From positions 1 to 21,439 of the forward strand of contig JAGRBY010000047.1 of assembly GCA_020433835.1 (NCBI GenBank): 21,439 bases of DNA. Direction: 5' to 3'. Positions 1 through 8,566 of the stretch are shown in pieces. The notes below the pieces were generated by a model. It was given only the letters and a program-made list of their open reading frames with translations, was not told the origin of the DNA and ran no database searches. Position 1 is the first letter of the stretch. Every line of letters starts with the position of its first letter. The stretch comes from Anaerolineae bacterium. GTDB taxonomy: Bacteria > Chloroflexota > Anaerolineae > 4572-78 > J111. The translations under genes and the position numbers were made by a program.

Positions 1-333
1 TGAGGTAACAAGCGGCGAGGGTGGCTCGATGGCTTCGTTCTGCACCGACAGCACCTCGGTGACCGCATCAACTACGATGCCCACCTTTTTGCCGTCTATT
101 TCGATGACAATAATGCGGGTGTCCTTGGTATATTCTGACTGTGGCAAGCCAAAGCGCTGGCGTAGACAGACCACGGGCAAGACGACACCCCGCAGGTTTA
201 TCACCCCTTTGACGTATTGAGGTGCACGGGGAACAAAGGTGATAGGTTGTAATTTTATAGTGCTTTCCACGGCAGTAATATTCACGCCGTAGTGTTCGTT
301 GGCTAGCTCAAAGGTAACAAGTTGGGTTTCCAT
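1..333 (-). CDS. cheW: CheW-like chemotaxis coupling protein (3' end outside the window)
   Basis: The first 111 codons are present; the frame is open to the window edge, so the C-terminus is missing. CheW couples receptors to the kinase CheA at the cytoplasmic signalling tip. The translation begins METQLVTFELANEHYGVNI and carries the family core around residues 41-55 (VKGVINLRGVVLPVV), followed by the beta-barrel segment TRIIVIEIDGKKVGIVVDAV at 72-91. A Shine-Dalgarno AAGGA lies about nine bases before the ATG. The gene starts 50 bp after the globin receptor stop codon on the same strand, with no promoter seen between, so the two are probably co-transcribed. No CheA, CheR or CheB is in the window. 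A CheV (CheW plus receiver) cannot be excluded because the 3' part is not visible, but the start looks like plain CheW. Confidence 0.92.
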   Translation of the reverse strand, partial: METQLVTFELANEHYGVNITAVESTIKLQPITFVPRAPQYVKGVINLRGVVLPVVCLRQRFGLPQSEYTKDTRIIVIEIDGKKVGIVVDAVTEVLSVQNEAIEPPSPLVTS

Positions 334-383
334 ATGCTATAATCCTTTTTTGTTGTCAATAGATGGGTTTTGTCGCCTAATCA

Positions 384-2222
384 TCAAGCCGTCTCGTAGT
401 AATGTTGTTCATGACGCGCCCGGAGGTTGGTTGCTGGTGCAGACGTGACAGCGTGAGAATGGGAATGTGTCGTAAAATGGTTGTTAGTTTGAGATAGCTT
501 GAAGCGGGCTATTATCTCTTTTAAACCTTGGGCCATCTGATTGAGGGTTTGGGCCGAGGTGTTGACCTCTTGTACTTGGGCACTCATCTCTTCAGACGCA
601 GCACTAACTTCTTCTACAGCGGCGCTGTTTTCTTCGCTCACTCGGGCGATTTCACTGATGATCGATGTGACTTCGTGAGAACCGGCTGCCATCTCTTCTG
701 TAGCTGCCGAGTTTTCTTCGACAACCGCGGATACCCTTTCGACATTACCTTGTAACGTTTGCGACGAGACCCCCATTTCTTGAGCCGCAGCGGAGATTTC
801 TGCGACTTGCAAGGTGACGGTTTCTACGGCTTGTAAAATATGATGCAACGCTTGTCCCGACTCATCGGCGCGGCTGGCACCCAGGTCTACCTCGGTTTTG
901 CCTTTTTCCATGGCTGTCACTGCTTCAGATATCGTCTTTTGGATGCCGTTGATGAGATGGCTAATCTCACCCGTAGCGGCTGTGGATTTTTCTGCCAGCT
1001 TGCGAACCTCATCAGCGACAACAGCAAAACCCTTGCCTTGCTCACCGGCCCGAGCGGCTTCAATAGCGGCATTGAGCGCGAGAAGATTGGTTTGCGAAGC
1101 AATATCATCGATAGTTTCAATAATGGCCCCGATTTGACCGGAACGCTGGCCCATTTCCTGAATTTTTTGGGCCAAAACCCCCACCGTATTTTTGATGGTT
1201 TGCATGCCCTTAATCGTTGCTTCGATAGTATCGGCTCCCTGGCGTGCGGTCTCGGCTGCGACGGTGGCTTCTTCATATCCGCTCTGGGCATTTTTTGTTA
1301 CATGTTGAATAGCACTCGTTATTTTATGCGTTACTTCAGCCGATTCGGATACAGCTATGGCTTGCTCTTGGGCACCCTTGGCTACCTCATCAATAGCCTG
1401 CATCATATGTTCAATCGAGTGGGTTGCTTGGTTTACACTATTAGATTGATGAGCCGTGCCCTGAGCGATCTGTTGCATGGTGATAGCTATTTGAGCCGTA
1501 GCCTGGCTGGCTTGTTCGGCCACGAAGGTCAATTGTGTTCCGGCTTCCACCATGAAGTGGCCCATGTGGGTTGTTTCCTCGATAGTGCCACGGACAGTTT
1601 GCTTTAATACATCATATGACTCGGATAGATCATGTTCTGTCGTTTTAGGCTGAATCTGGCTTAAATCCAACCCAATCGAATCGAGATAATCGTAGAAGAA
1701 GGCATCTGATACGGCTTGTATGTCATAGTTGAACACCATACAGATAGCCCGTTCAGCTTTGGCTCGCCAGCCCGGCCGATACCAAAAACGGCGAAAGAGA
1801 TATTTGCGTACTAAGGTTTGATAGAGACAGTAACTACCAACATACCATTTGAGCGGCAGGTTGATAGTGTTATGAAGTCGACCAATTTCGAGCCGTTTTT
1901 CAAAGTAGGCAGGGCCATAGTCACCTGTAACGGCTTCCTGAAAGATTTGGCGAAAATATTCAGCCTGCACATGCTCCAGATGTTGGCGTACCTTCGTTAG
2001 AGGCATCTGCCGCTGCTGAGCGAAAGCTTCGTAAAAGGCACGGGTGGGGCCAAAGGCAAATTGATGATCATAAAAATCTTTAACCAGCGATGCGGCTATG
2101 CTGTCTGCCCAATTGGCTAGGTCTTTAAGAATCTGAATTTCTTTGGATGAAAGTTGGATAAACTCTTTGCGTAAGCTTAAATTATTGTTATTAATGTGGT
2201 ATTGATTTATGAGGTTCGGCAT
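384..2222 (-). CDS. Soluble globin-coupled methyl-accepting chemotaxis protein (HemAT-like)
   Basis: A 612-residue receptor with no membrane segment. Residues ~25-185 form a protoglobin-type sensor: the segment at 111-130 (LEIGRLHNTINLPLKWYVGS) matches the globin-coupled-sensor F-helix region, with H117 as the likely proximal haem ligand. A coiled-coil MCP signalling domain follows (~215-580), with the conserved hairpin tip at ~370-412 ([20 protein letters not shown], then [18 protein letters not shown]). There is no HAMP domain, as in HemAT. By family knowledge it binds O2 (or another haem ligand) and controls CheA through CheW in cytoplasmic arrays; the ligand here is inferred. The start is supported by AAGGA about nine bases upstream. 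The C-terminal tail is His-rich and ends HYYETA, only loosely like a CheR-binding pentapeptide. cheW follows 50 bp downstream. Confidence 0.93.
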   Translation of the reverse strand: MPNLINQYHINNNNLSLRKEFIQLSSKEIQILKDLANWADSIAASLVKDFYDHQFAFGPTRAFYEAFAQQRQMPLTKVRQHLEHVQAEYFRQIFQEAVTGDYGPAYFEKRLEIGRLHNTINLPLKWYVGSYCLYQTLVRKYLFRRFWYRPGWRAKAERAICMVFNYDIQAVSDAFFYDYLDSIGLDLSQIQPKTTEHDLSESYDVLKQTVRGTIEETTHMGHFMVEAGTQLTFVAEQASQATAQIAITMQQIAQGTAHQSNSVNQATHSIEHMMQAIDEVAKGAQEQAIAVSESAEVTHKITSAIQHVTKNAQSGYEEATVAAETARQGADTIEATIKGMQTIKNTVGVLAQKIQEMGQRSGQIGAIIETIDDIASQTNLLALNAAIEAARAGEQGKGFAVVADEVRKLAEKSTAATGEISHLINGIQKTISEAVTAMEKGKTEVDLGASRADESGQALHHILQAVETVTLQVAEISAAAQEMGVSSQTLQGNVERVSAVVEENSAATEEMAAGSHEVTSIISEIARVSEENSAAVEEVSAASEEMSAQVQEVNTSAQTLNQMAQGLKEIIARFKLSQTNNHFTTHSHSHAVTSAPATNLRARHEQHYYETA

Positions 2223-2288
2223 TGGTCTTTTTCCTTTTTGTAATAGATTTCGTCTGAAAAGTTAGCCGTGGTCTACGTTTTGAGGATT

Positions 2289-2294
2289 AGTATA
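2289..2294 (-). promoter_or_regulatory. Putative -10 box TATACT of the globin receptor-cheW unit
   Basis: TATACT matches the sigma-70 -10 consensus at five of six positions. It lies exactly 21 bp from the conserved operator block, the same spacing as at the two sister promoters. Confidence 0.6.
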
Positions 2295-2315
2295 GACCTT
2301 TTTGGGGCCTGTGGC

Positions 2316-2346
2316 TGACCCAGGATTGGGAATATTTTGGCCCAAT
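2316..2346 (-). promoter_or_regulatory. Chemoreceptor operator element, copy 1 (before globin receptor)
   Basis: Reading on the minus strand: ATTGGGCCAAAATATTC, then CCAATCC, then TGGGTCA. It is followed by 21 bp and a -10-like TATACT at 2289-2294. The same 31-bp block with the same 21-bp gap occurs at 4868-4898 and 7591-7621. No good -35 hexamer sits at the usual distance, as in activator-dependent promoters. Expected transcription start is near 2282, giving a leader of about 60 nt to the ATG at 2222. The regulatory role is inferred from conservation of sequence and spacing. Confidence 0.7.
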
Positions 2347-2353
2347 CCTGGGT
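2318..2353 (-). repeat. Perfect 13-bp inverted repeat overlapping operator copy 1
   Basis: ACCCAGGATTGGG and CCCAATCCTGGGT are exact reverse complements separated by 10 bp. The repeat starts 7 bp after the dCache receptor stop codon, so it could fold in that mRNA's 3' end. No T-tract follows on the minus strand, so it is not a canonical intrinsic terminator. One arm and the loop lie inside the 31-bp operator block. Confidence 0.75.
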
Positions 2354-2360
2354 TTAAATT

Positions 2361-4796
2361 TTAGTGACCATTCCTCACTCGGTGATGACCGGGGGTATAC
2401 CGTTCGTGGATCAAATTCGTTATGGCTGATGGAGCCGGAGTAGCAGGCTTAGCTTCAATCTGATGAGAAACATCCACTTTGAATTGAGCAACGGCCTTGC
2501 GCAACCCTTCGGCCATCTCAGCCATCGTTTGAGCTGAGGCAGTCACTTCTTCGGCTTGAGCATTCATTTCTTCCGTCGAGGCGCTGATCTCTTCAATCTT
2601 GGTTGCGTTCTCTCGGCTGATGTTGGCAATCGACTCGATTTCCTCTTGAACCACAATTGAGGTAGCGGCCATCTCTTCGGTTGAGGCCGTGTTCTCTTCT
2701 ACCACGGCTGAGACGCTGTCCATAGTATTGCTCAGGTCTTCGCCGGCGGTGCGGGCCTGATTGGCTAATCTAACGGCATCAGTTGCATCTTGCTGCATCC
2801 CTTCAATTAATTCAAGGATGTTGGTTAATGCCTGACCAGCTTGGTCAGCTTGGATTACGCCATTGTTAACCTCGGCGGAACTTTGTTCCATAGCTTGAAC
2901 GGCTTCAGAGACCCTATTCTGAACCGTTTGAATGAGATTAACAATCTCTTTGGTGGCTGTGGCCGATTTTTCGGCCAGTTTGCGAACTTCATCGGCCACA
3001 ACGGCGAAACCTTTACCATGTTCGCCGGCCCGGGCGGCTTCGATGGCAGCGTTGAGAGCCAGTAAGTTGGTTTGGGAAGCAATATCATCAATGGTTTCCA
3101 CAATGCTGCTAATCTGGCCGGAGAGGTGGCCCATCTCGGTCACTTTGTCACTGGCCCGTCCAACCGCCTCTTTGATACTATCCAGTGTCTCAATAGCTTG
3201 ATGAACGGTCTGTGCGCCGGTTTGAGCCGTTTTGGTGGAATGGACACCCTTATTCGCGGCTGCTTCAGCACCTTGCGCTATCTGTTCGATGGTTTCCGCA
3301 ATTTGGTTGGCCATCATCGCGCCGCGTGTAACAGACGTCGCTTGTTCCTGAGCGCCTAGGGCGATGCCCTCAACAGCCTGATTAGTCTGGGCCACAGCTG
3401 AGACCGCATGATTGATACTATTCGCTTGTTGACTGACCCCGTGGGCGATCTGCTGCATCGTGCCAGCAATGTGGGTGGTTGCTTCGGCGCTCTGTTCAGC
3501 TGCTCCCCGAAGTTGGCCTGAAGCCAGTTCAACATTCGTCGCGTTCTCGGTTATTTGTTGAACCAAACCACGTAAGTTGACGAGCATCTGCTTAAAGGCA
3601 TGTCCGAGCGTATCTTGTTCGGAGCGCGGTTGAATATCGACCGTCAAGTCGCCTTGCGCCAGACGTTGGGCAGCCGTGGTCATTTCTTGCATATAAGCTA
3701 TCATCTCCTGGAAGGCTGAAGCCATCACGCCCAGTTCATCGTTGTTTTTGACGTCGATGCGTTGATTGGTGTCACCGACCGCCAGGCCACGGGCTGCTTT
3801 GGCCATGTTCAAAACAGGTTGCGTTGTTTTGCGTGCGATGAACAAGGCAACCCCCGCTACAATTACGGCTGTAAGCAACCCGGTGAGAATAATTAGATTT
3901 CGTATTTGGGTGGCTGTTGCCAAAGCCTCCTTGGCATCAACTTCAGCCAAGAGACCCCAGCTCGTCTGCTCAATGGGGGTATATGCGCCCAAAACCGAGA
4001 TTCCGCGATAGTCTAAATATTCATCGACGCCTGTCTTGCCGGCCAGCGCCTCTTGGGCACCCACAGTATTCACATGAAGTTCTAGTTCCGTCTTCTCTTT
4101 AATCAATCCCTCGGCTTTTAGGTCGTCGGTAAAACGGGAAGGGGTAATCATATAGCCGTCGCTATTCACCAGATAGGCTTCACCGCTTTGGCCTGTCTGG
4201 GCGTGGGCCAACAATTCGACGATTGATTTTGTTGGTATCGTGCCCCCAACGACGCCGACAATTTGGCCATCGACGATGATGGGGGTGGCGACGATTATGA
4301 TGATATTCCCAGTGGCTTTGGAAATTAGGATGTCTGAAATATTTGGTTCCCCTTGCAAAGCTTTTTGAAAGTAAGCACGCTCAGACAGGTTGAGGGGCGT
4401 CTCGCCATCCGTTCTAAAAACGGTCATACCATCAAGCCCAACCACAAAGATCCCTTCATATAGGGTATATTCTTGGGCATACAGTTCAAGCACTTCCTTG
4501 ACCGGGTCGCGTTCCAGAGATTGGGCCTCATCCGAACCGGCAATAACCTTCATCTCTCTTTTGCGATCACTAAGCCATGCATTAATCTCGTCGGCTTGAA
4601 TATTGGCTAAGGTGGCAAGTTCGTCGGTGGCATGGGTGTACAAGGCCTGTTCGATCTGCCAGTCGGTGAATATACCAATGGCTAACAACGGTAGTAGCGA
4701 TAATGCCAGAAAAAAGCCAAGGAGTTTGGTTTGTAATGAATTGAAGATGTTAAGGCGGTTCTTTACTTCAGATTGCGGAGAAGATAATGGGTCCAT
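2361..4796 (-). CDS. Transmembrane methyl-accepting chemotaxis protein with dCache sensor
   Basis: An 811-residue receptor. TM1 is ~26-44; a periplasmic double-Cache region spans ~50-295 (typical strands [18 protein letters not shown] and [17 protein letters not shown]); TM2 is ~299-321; HAMP follows at ~322-375, with a second HAMP-like segment to ~430 ([17 protein letters not shown]); then the MCP domain with its tip at ~568-610. dCache domains usually bind small ligands such as amino acids or organic acids; the ligand cannot be read here. AGAGG lies about eight bases before the ATG. From the second HAMP to the C-terminus it is nearly a copy of the receptor at 4913-7000, including the C-terminal tail (HHRVRNGH versus HYRVRNGY), so the two are tandem paralogues with different sensors. 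Confidence 0.95.
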   Translation of the reverse strand: MDPLSSPQSEVKNRLNIFNSLQTKLLGFFLALSLLPLLAIGIFTDWQIEQALYTHATDELATLANIQADEINAWLSDRKREMKVIAGSDEAQSLERDPVKEVLELYAQEYTLYEGIFVVGLDGMTVFRTDGETPLNLSERAYFQKALQGEPNISDILISKATGNIIIIVATPIIVDGQIVGVVGGTIPTKSIVELLAHAQTGQSGEAYLVNSDGYMITPSRFTDDLKAEGLIKEKTELELHVNTVGAQEALAGKTGVDEYLDYRGISVLGAYTPIEQTSWGLLAEVDAKEALATATQIRNLIILTGLLTAVIVAGVALFIARKTTQPVLNMAKAARGLAVGDTNQRIDVKNNDELGVMASAFQEMIAYMQEMTTAAQRLAQGDLTVDIQPRSEQDTLGHAFKQMLVNLRGLVQQITENATNVELASGQLRGAAEQSAEATTHIAGTMQQIAHGVSQQANSINHAVSAVAQTNQAVEGIALGAQEQATSVTRGAMMANQIAETIEQIAQGAEAAANKGVHSTKTAQTGAQTVHQAIETLDSIKEAVGRASDKVTEMGHLSGQISSIVETIDDIASQTNLLALNAAIEAARAGEHGKGFAVVADEVRKLAEKSATATKEIVNLIQTVQNRVSEAVQAMEQSSAEVNNGVIQADQAGQALTNILELIEGMQQDATDAVRLANQARTAGEDLSNTMDSVSAVVEENTASTEEMAATSIVVQEEIESIANISRENATKIEEISASTEEMNAQAEEVTASAQTMAEMAEGLRKAVAQFKVDVSHQIEAKPATPAPSAITNLIHERYTPGHHRVRNGH

Positions 4797-4840
4797 TTTT
4801 TTTACCTCTGTAATGATTTGAGTTAGGTATAGACAAATAC

Positions 4841-4846
4841 AATATA
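4841..4846 (-). promoter_or_regulatory. Putative -10 box TATATT of the dCache receptor gene
   Basis: TATATT is five of six matches to TATAAT and lies 21 bp from operator copy 2. The predicted transcript starts near 4834, about 38 nt before the ATG. Confidence 0.6.
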
Positions 4847-4867
4847 GCAGTATTTATGGGTTATGAA

Positions 4868-4898
4868 TGACCCAGGATTGAGAATATTTTGGCCCAAT
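4868..4898 (-). promoter_or_regulatory. Chemoreceptor operator element, copy 2 (before dCache receptor)
   Basis: The minus strand reads ATTGGGCCAAAATATTC, then TCAATCC, then TGGGTCA: one base different from copy 1, with the same 21-bp spacing to a TATAnT box. It overlaps an inverted repeat with arms at 4870-4882 and 4893-4905 (13 bp, one mismatch), which begins 7 bp after the stop codon of the 4HB receptor. Confidence 0.7.
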
Positions 4899-4912
4899 CC
4901 TGGGTTTAAATT

Positions 4913-7000
4913 TTAGTAACCATTCCTTACCCGATAATGAGTATGGGTATACGGTTGGTGGGTCAACTGAGACAGGATTGGTGAAACCGTTTTAACAGGC
5001 TGGGGTTCAACCTGACTGGTAGCAACCACCTTAAATTGAGCAATAGCCTGGTGCAACTGCCCGGCCATCTCAGCCAGCGTTTGGGCCGAGGCAGTTACTT
5101 CTTCTGTTTGAGCACTCATCTCTTCTGTTGCGGCGCTGGCCTCCTCAATCATAGCGGCATTCGCTTGGCTGATGTCGGCAATGGCCTCAATTTCCTCTTG
5201 AACCACAAGTGAAGTGGCGGCCATCTCTTCGGTTGAGGCCGTGTTTTCTTCAACAATGGCCGAGACACTTTCCATCGTGCCGCTCAACTCCTCGCCGGCG
5301 GCGCGTGCCTGTTTGGCCAACTGCACAGCGGCTACAGCGTCTTGCTTCATGCTTTCAATCAAATCAAGGATGATGGTTAAAGCCTGGCCGGCCTGATCGG
5401 CCTGAATTACACCGTGACTGACTTCGGCAGAACTTTGCGCCATAGCCTGGACAGCTTCGGTGATCCTGTTCTCTATAGTGTGAATGAGATTGACAATTTC
5501 TTTGGTGGCAATGGCGGACTGTTCAGCCAGCTTGCGCACTTCATCGGCCACAACGGCGAAGCCCTTGCCGTGCTCCCCGGCTCGAGCTGCTTCGATGGCG
5601 GCATTCAAGGCCAGTAAGTTGGTTTGGGAAGCAATATCGTCAATGGTTTCCACAATCCCACTAATCTGGCCGGAGAGGTCACCCATCTCCATTACTTTCG
5701 CGCCGGCTTGTTCAACAGACATTTTGATGCTGTCCAGCGTCTCGATAGCCTGTTGAACGGTCTTTACGCCTGTCTGAGCGGTTTGGGTGGAGTGAACGCC
5801 TTTATCCGCAGCTGCTTCAGCGCCTTGGGCCATCTGTTCGATGGTTGCGGCAATTTTATTGGCCATTATGGCTCCGCGCGTGACGGCTGTGGCCTGCTCT
5901 TGAGCGCCCTGAGCAATGCCTTGGATGGCATGGTTGGTTTGGGCTACGGCTGAGACAGCGTGATTGACACTGTCCGATTGTTGAGTGACACTGTGGGAGA
6001 TTTGTTGCATCGTAGCGGCAATGTGGTTGGTGGCGTCGGCGCTTTGGGTAGCCGCGCCATTGAGTTGGCCTGAGGCTTGTTCGACCTGAGTTGCGTTCTC
6101 GGTTATCTGTTGAACCAGTTCCCGCAGGTTGATGAGCATCTGTTGAAAGGCCAGGCCGAGTGTATCGCGCTCAGAGCGGGGCTGGATAGTGACGGTCAAG
6201 TCGCCTTGGGCCAGCTGTTGGGCGGCCGTGGTCATCTCCTGCATATAGGCTACCATTTCCTGGAAGGCTGAGGCCATAACGCCCAGCTCATCGTTGCTCT
6301 TGATTTCAACACGCTGCTCCAAATCACCTTTAGCAATTCCCACAGCTGCGTGAGCTACACTATTTGCTGCGTTGGCAATAGCGCCGGACAGAAAATAAGA
6401 TATAATCATAACCAAAGCGACGGCGATTCCGGCGAAAGTTAGCACCATAGTTTGGCTTTGAGTATTCTTCGCTATCGCTGCCTGAAGCGATGTCTGGGCT
6501 TCTGCATCCATTTCCTTTACCAGAGCATCCACTCGGGTGGTAATGTCCTCGGCATAGGTGTCAAACTCCTCCATAGCCGGGTTGCCCAGTTCCGGCCCAC
6601 CGTCAATATATAACTGGGCCATCCATTGTCCTTTGGCGTAGAACGTCTCAAACGACTCGCTTAACGCGTCTATCTCCCGCTGTTTTTCCGGATGCAGGTC
6701 GGCCAGTGCGGCTACATTCTCACGAAACTGCTTAGCGTATTTCTCCGCCTCATCGAAACCATCGTCAAAGCCCGCAGCAGCCCGGGTGGCACTGATATCG
6801 GTGAGCCATTGCCAAACTTGGATGACATCATACTTGATGTTTGTCGCCAGCATGGCACCCCCGTACCCTTTATCTTGCGCCAGTTCAGTGGCCTTGATAC
6901 TGCTATTCACGAGCTGCCAGTTCAGGCTAACCAGAATGACAAGCATGAGCACAACTACGCCGACATTCGTCAATAACTTATTTCTAATTGACCATTTCAT
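4913..7000 (-). CDS. Transmembrane methyl-accepting chemotaxis protein, four-helix-bundle-type sensor
   Basis: A 695-residue receptor. The ATG at 7000 is preferred over an in-frame GTG 18 bases upstream because AGAAGG lies seven bases before the ATG. TM1 is ~11-31; the periplasmic region 32-183 is predicted all-helical, suggesting a 4HB_MCP-type sensor (it contains [15 protein letters not shown] at 59-73); TM2 is ~184-204; HAMP ~205-260, plus a second HAMP-like segment ([17 protein letters not shown]); the MCP tip is ~452-494. The ligand is unknown. Its cytoplasmic half is almost the same as that of the neighbouring dCache receptor, so sensor exchange after duplication is likely. It lies 69 bp downstream of the CheY-like gene and is probably co-transcribed with it. 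Confidence 0.94.
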   Translation of the reverse strand: MKWSIRNKLLTNVGVVVLMLVILVSLNWQLVNSSIKATELAQDKGYGGAMLATNIKYDVIQVWQWLTDISATRAAAGFDDGFDEAEKYAKQFRENVAALADLHPEKQREIDALSESFETFYAKGQWMAQLYIDGGPELGNPAMEEFDTYAEDITTRVDALVKEMDAEAQTSLQAAIAKNTQSQTMVLTFAGIAVALVMIISYFLSGAIANAANSVAHAAVGIAKGDLEQRVEIKSNDELGVMASAFQEMVAYMQEMTTAAQQLAQGDLTVTIQPRSERDTLGLAFQQMLINLRELVQQITENATQVEQASGQLNGAATQSADATNHIAATMQQISHSVTQQSDSVNHAVSAVAQTNHAIQGIAQGAQEQATAVTRGAIMANKIAATIEQMAQGAEAAADKGVHSTQTAQTGVKTVQQAIETLDSIKMSVEQAGAKVMEMGDLSGQISGIVETIDDIASQTNLLALNAAIEAARAGEHGKGFAVVADEVRKLAEQSAIATKEIVNLIHTIENRITEAVQAMAQSSAEVSHGVIQADQAGQALTIILDLIESMKQDAVAAVQLAKQARAAGEELSGTMESVSAIVEENTASTEEMAATSLVVQEEIEAIADISQANAAMIEEASAATEEMSAQTEEVTASAQTLAEMAGQLHQAIAQFKVVATSQVEPQPVKTVSPILSQLTHQPYTHTHYRVRNGY

Positions 7001-7069
7001 TTTATTACCTTCTTTCACTATCGAAGTTGGGTGTAAGTAAAACTTTAAAGATTGATATCGCGATGTCGC

Positions 7070-7438
7070 TCATGCCTCCAAAACGGCACGCACGGTTTCA
7101 TGGACCATTGCTAATGTGAACGGCTTATGGATAAAGCCGCTTAGTTTTACTTCAGTGGCTTTTTGAGTAAACATAACCTTGTTATCGCCACTCATCAAAA
7201 TGAACTTCAAATCCGGTTGCTGCTCTTTGAGTTGGTATGCCAATTGCAGGCCATCGAGCTGATGCATAATATAATCAGAGATGACCAGGTCAAAGGAGCG
7301 AATTCGCTCTAAAGCCAGGGCCTCTATCCCGGAATGGCAGACTTCAAGCTGATAATCCGGCCCTAAAAGAGATAAATATTGGGTTAAAACTAAAAGAATA
7401 TCAGGGTTGTCGTCGACGATGAGTACTCGCTTAATCAT
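7070..7438 (-). CDS. Stand-alone CheY-like receiver protein
   Basis: A 122-residue single receiver domain with no output domain. The acidic pocket is D9/D10, the phospho-acceptor is D55 (LVISDYIM), the switch residue is S83 (LMSGD), and the conserved lysine is K105 (HKPF). Such proteins carry phosphate from CheA to the motor or to another partner. AAGGA lies about nine bases before the ATG. It is the first gene of a unit with the 4HB receptor and is driven by operator copy 3. It is CheY-like by domain, but no motor-binding signature can be read, so a role as phosphate sink or relay protein is also possible. Confidence 0.9.
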   Translation of the reverse strand: MIKRVLIVDDNPDILLVLTQYLSLLGPDYQLEVCHSGIEALALERIRSFDLVISDYIMHQLDGLQLAYQLKEQQPDLKFILMSGDNKVMFTQKATEVKLSGFIHKPFTLAMVHETVRAVLEA

Positions 7439-7563
7439 AGGTATTCCTTCAAGATAGACAGTGTATGTTAATGGTTATGGTTATTAGGTTAGGATTTACG
7501 CATTTATCAAGGTCATAGCCATTTGATGTTTGCGTAGAACCTGTTGGGTTATGATTTGATACT

Positions 7564-7569
7564 ACTATA
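7564..7569 (-). promoter_or_regulatory. Putative -10 box TATAGT of the receiver-4HB receptor unit
   Basis: TATAGT matches the -10 consensus at five of six positions and lies 21 bp from operator copy 3, the same spacing as the two other copies. Confidence 0.6.
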
Positions 7570-7590
7570 ACTGATTTTTTAGCCGCAGAA

Positions 7591-7621
7591 TGACCCAAGG
7601 CTGGGAATATTTTGGCCCAAT
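7591..7621 (-). promoter_or_regulatory. Chemoreceptor operator element, copy 3 (before receiver gene)
   Basis: The minus strand reads ATTGGGCCAAAATATTC, then CCAGCCT, then TGGGTCA. It is not next to a stop codon, and the outer arm of the long hairpin seen at copies 1 and 2 is absent here. Conservation begins at ATTGGG and ends at the TATAnT box. This argues that the element works as an upstream promoter site and not as a terminator. The half-sites TTGGGCCA and TTGGGTCA repeat in the same orientation 22 bp apart. Confidence 0.7.
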
Positions 7622-7724
7622 GTAGAGCCAAAAATGTTAAAATGCGGCTTTGTTGCGGAAAAGAGAAGAAGTGGAGCTAATTTTGTTTCTACTTATGGGG
7701 CAGTTGTGGAGATTATGTGGCTGA

Positions 7725-7757
7725 GCGGCATTCATGGTGTACAAATGAATGCTGCTG
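7725..7757 (-). terminator. Hairpin after the OmpR-type regulator gene
   Basis: The arms GCATTCAT and ATGAATGC are exact complements with a nine-base loop, extendable to about 12 bp with one mismatch. They start about 15 bp past the stop codon at 7769. No T-tract follows on the minus strand, so intrinsic termination is only possible, not shown. Confidence 0.35.
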
Positions 7758-7768
7758 CGTTGGCTGTA

Positions 7769-8566
7769 TTACTCGGTTACAAATTTGTAGCCAACGCCGT
7801 GGACGTTAACGATGTAATCCTGTCCATCAGGGGCTTGACCCAATTTTCGACGCAAGCGCCCTAAGGGGCTTTTCAGGAGATCGCGGGCTTGATAGGCATC
7901 AACTGGCTGGCCGTGAGTTAGGTCGGCCAGATCTTGAAAGGTTAACGGTTGGTTAGGCTGCTTCATCAGCGTGGTTAACAAACGGAATTCAGTGGGGCTG
8001 AGAGACAGGGGGCGACCACTTTTGGTGATACTCATAGTGTCTAAATCGACAATTAAGGCGCGAGCTTCCAGTCGCGTGAGGTCAGCGGATTTCGGTTCCG
8101 TCGGTTTCGCTGGAGATGTTTCCGGCATTTGGGGAACACCAAAACTCTCAACCAGCAGACGCGCCGCCAAACGCTGCTGAAGCTTAAGGCGGCGTTGTTT
8201 CATCACCCGCTCGATGGCTCCCAGCAGTTCGTCCACGTCATAGGGCTTCAGTAAAAAATCACTTGTGCCGAGGCGCATTGCTTCAATAGATGTTTCCAAA
8301 CTGGCGTGGGCGGTTAGCATGATCAGTTCAGGCGGGTCGGCCATTTTCTCAATAGCGGCCATTAATTCAAGGCCATTGATACCCGGCATTTGCAGATCAA
8401 CAATGGCCAAATCGATGTTTTGGGTATTAAGCAGCTTTAGCGCCTCTTTCCCGTTGGCGGCAACGTAAACTTCATAACCTTCATCTGATAATTCTTCACT
8501 TAAAAATAACCGCAAGCTAGCCTCATCATCGACAATTAAAATTTTTCTGGCATCAGGCAGGTTCAT
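7769..8566 (-). CDS. OmpR/PhoB-family response regulator
   Basis: A 265-residue protein: receiver domain at 8-122 with D13/D14, phospho-acceptor D57 (LAIVDLQM), T85 and K107, then a linker rich in P/T/S, then a winged-helix DNA-binding domain at ~165-265 (GRPLSLSPTEFRLLTTLM, ending in VNVHGVGYKFVTE). The ATG at 8566 overlaps the kinase gene by 14 bp, with GGGAGA as ribosome site, so translation is probably coupled. A longer open frame upstream runs inside the kinase gene and is not used here. The partner is almost certainly the kinase just upstream. Its targets are unknown; the operator blocks near the receptors are candidates only by position. Confidence 0.93.
   Translation of the reverse strand: MNLPDARKILIVDDEASLRLFLSEELSDEGYEVYVAANGKEALKLLNTQNIDLAIVDLQMPGINGLELMAAIEKMADPPELIMLTAHASLETSIEAMRLGTSDFLLKPYDVDELLGAIERVMKQRRLKLQQRLAARLLVESFGVPQMPETSPAKPTEPKSADLTRLEARALIVDLDTMSITKSGRPLSLSPTEFRLLTTLMKQPNQPLTFQDLADLTHGQPVDAYQARDLLKSPLGRLRRKLGQAPDGQDYIVNVHGVGYKFVTE

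Larger units (their letters stand above)
7439..7768. other. 330-bp intergenic region between the OmpR-type regulator and the receiver gene
   Basis: It holds operator copy 3, its -10 box, a ~115-nt leader for the receiver gene, and a hairpin just after the regulator's stop codon. Short open frames in both directions have no recognisable protein features and run over the promoter signals. No RNA gene was recognised. Confidence 0.6.

Noticed and set aside
840..1607. A 255-codon plus-strand reading frame opposite the globin receptor
   Set aside because: It is antisense to conserved MCP coding sequence; similar shadows occur opposite the other two receptors, and it has no domain of its own.
2318..2353. 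Intrinsic terminator of the dCache receptor gene
   Set aside because: The hairpin is perfect, but no T-tract follows on the minus strand. The conserved part matches the promoter-side block at 7591-7621, where the hairpin's outer arm is missing.
7449..7631. A 60-codon minus-strand gene
   Set aside because: It has no recognisable domain and runs through operator copy 3 and its -10 box.
7634..7864. A 76-codon plus-strand gene
   Set aside because: It overlaps the end of the OmpR-type regulator on the opposite strand and has no family features.
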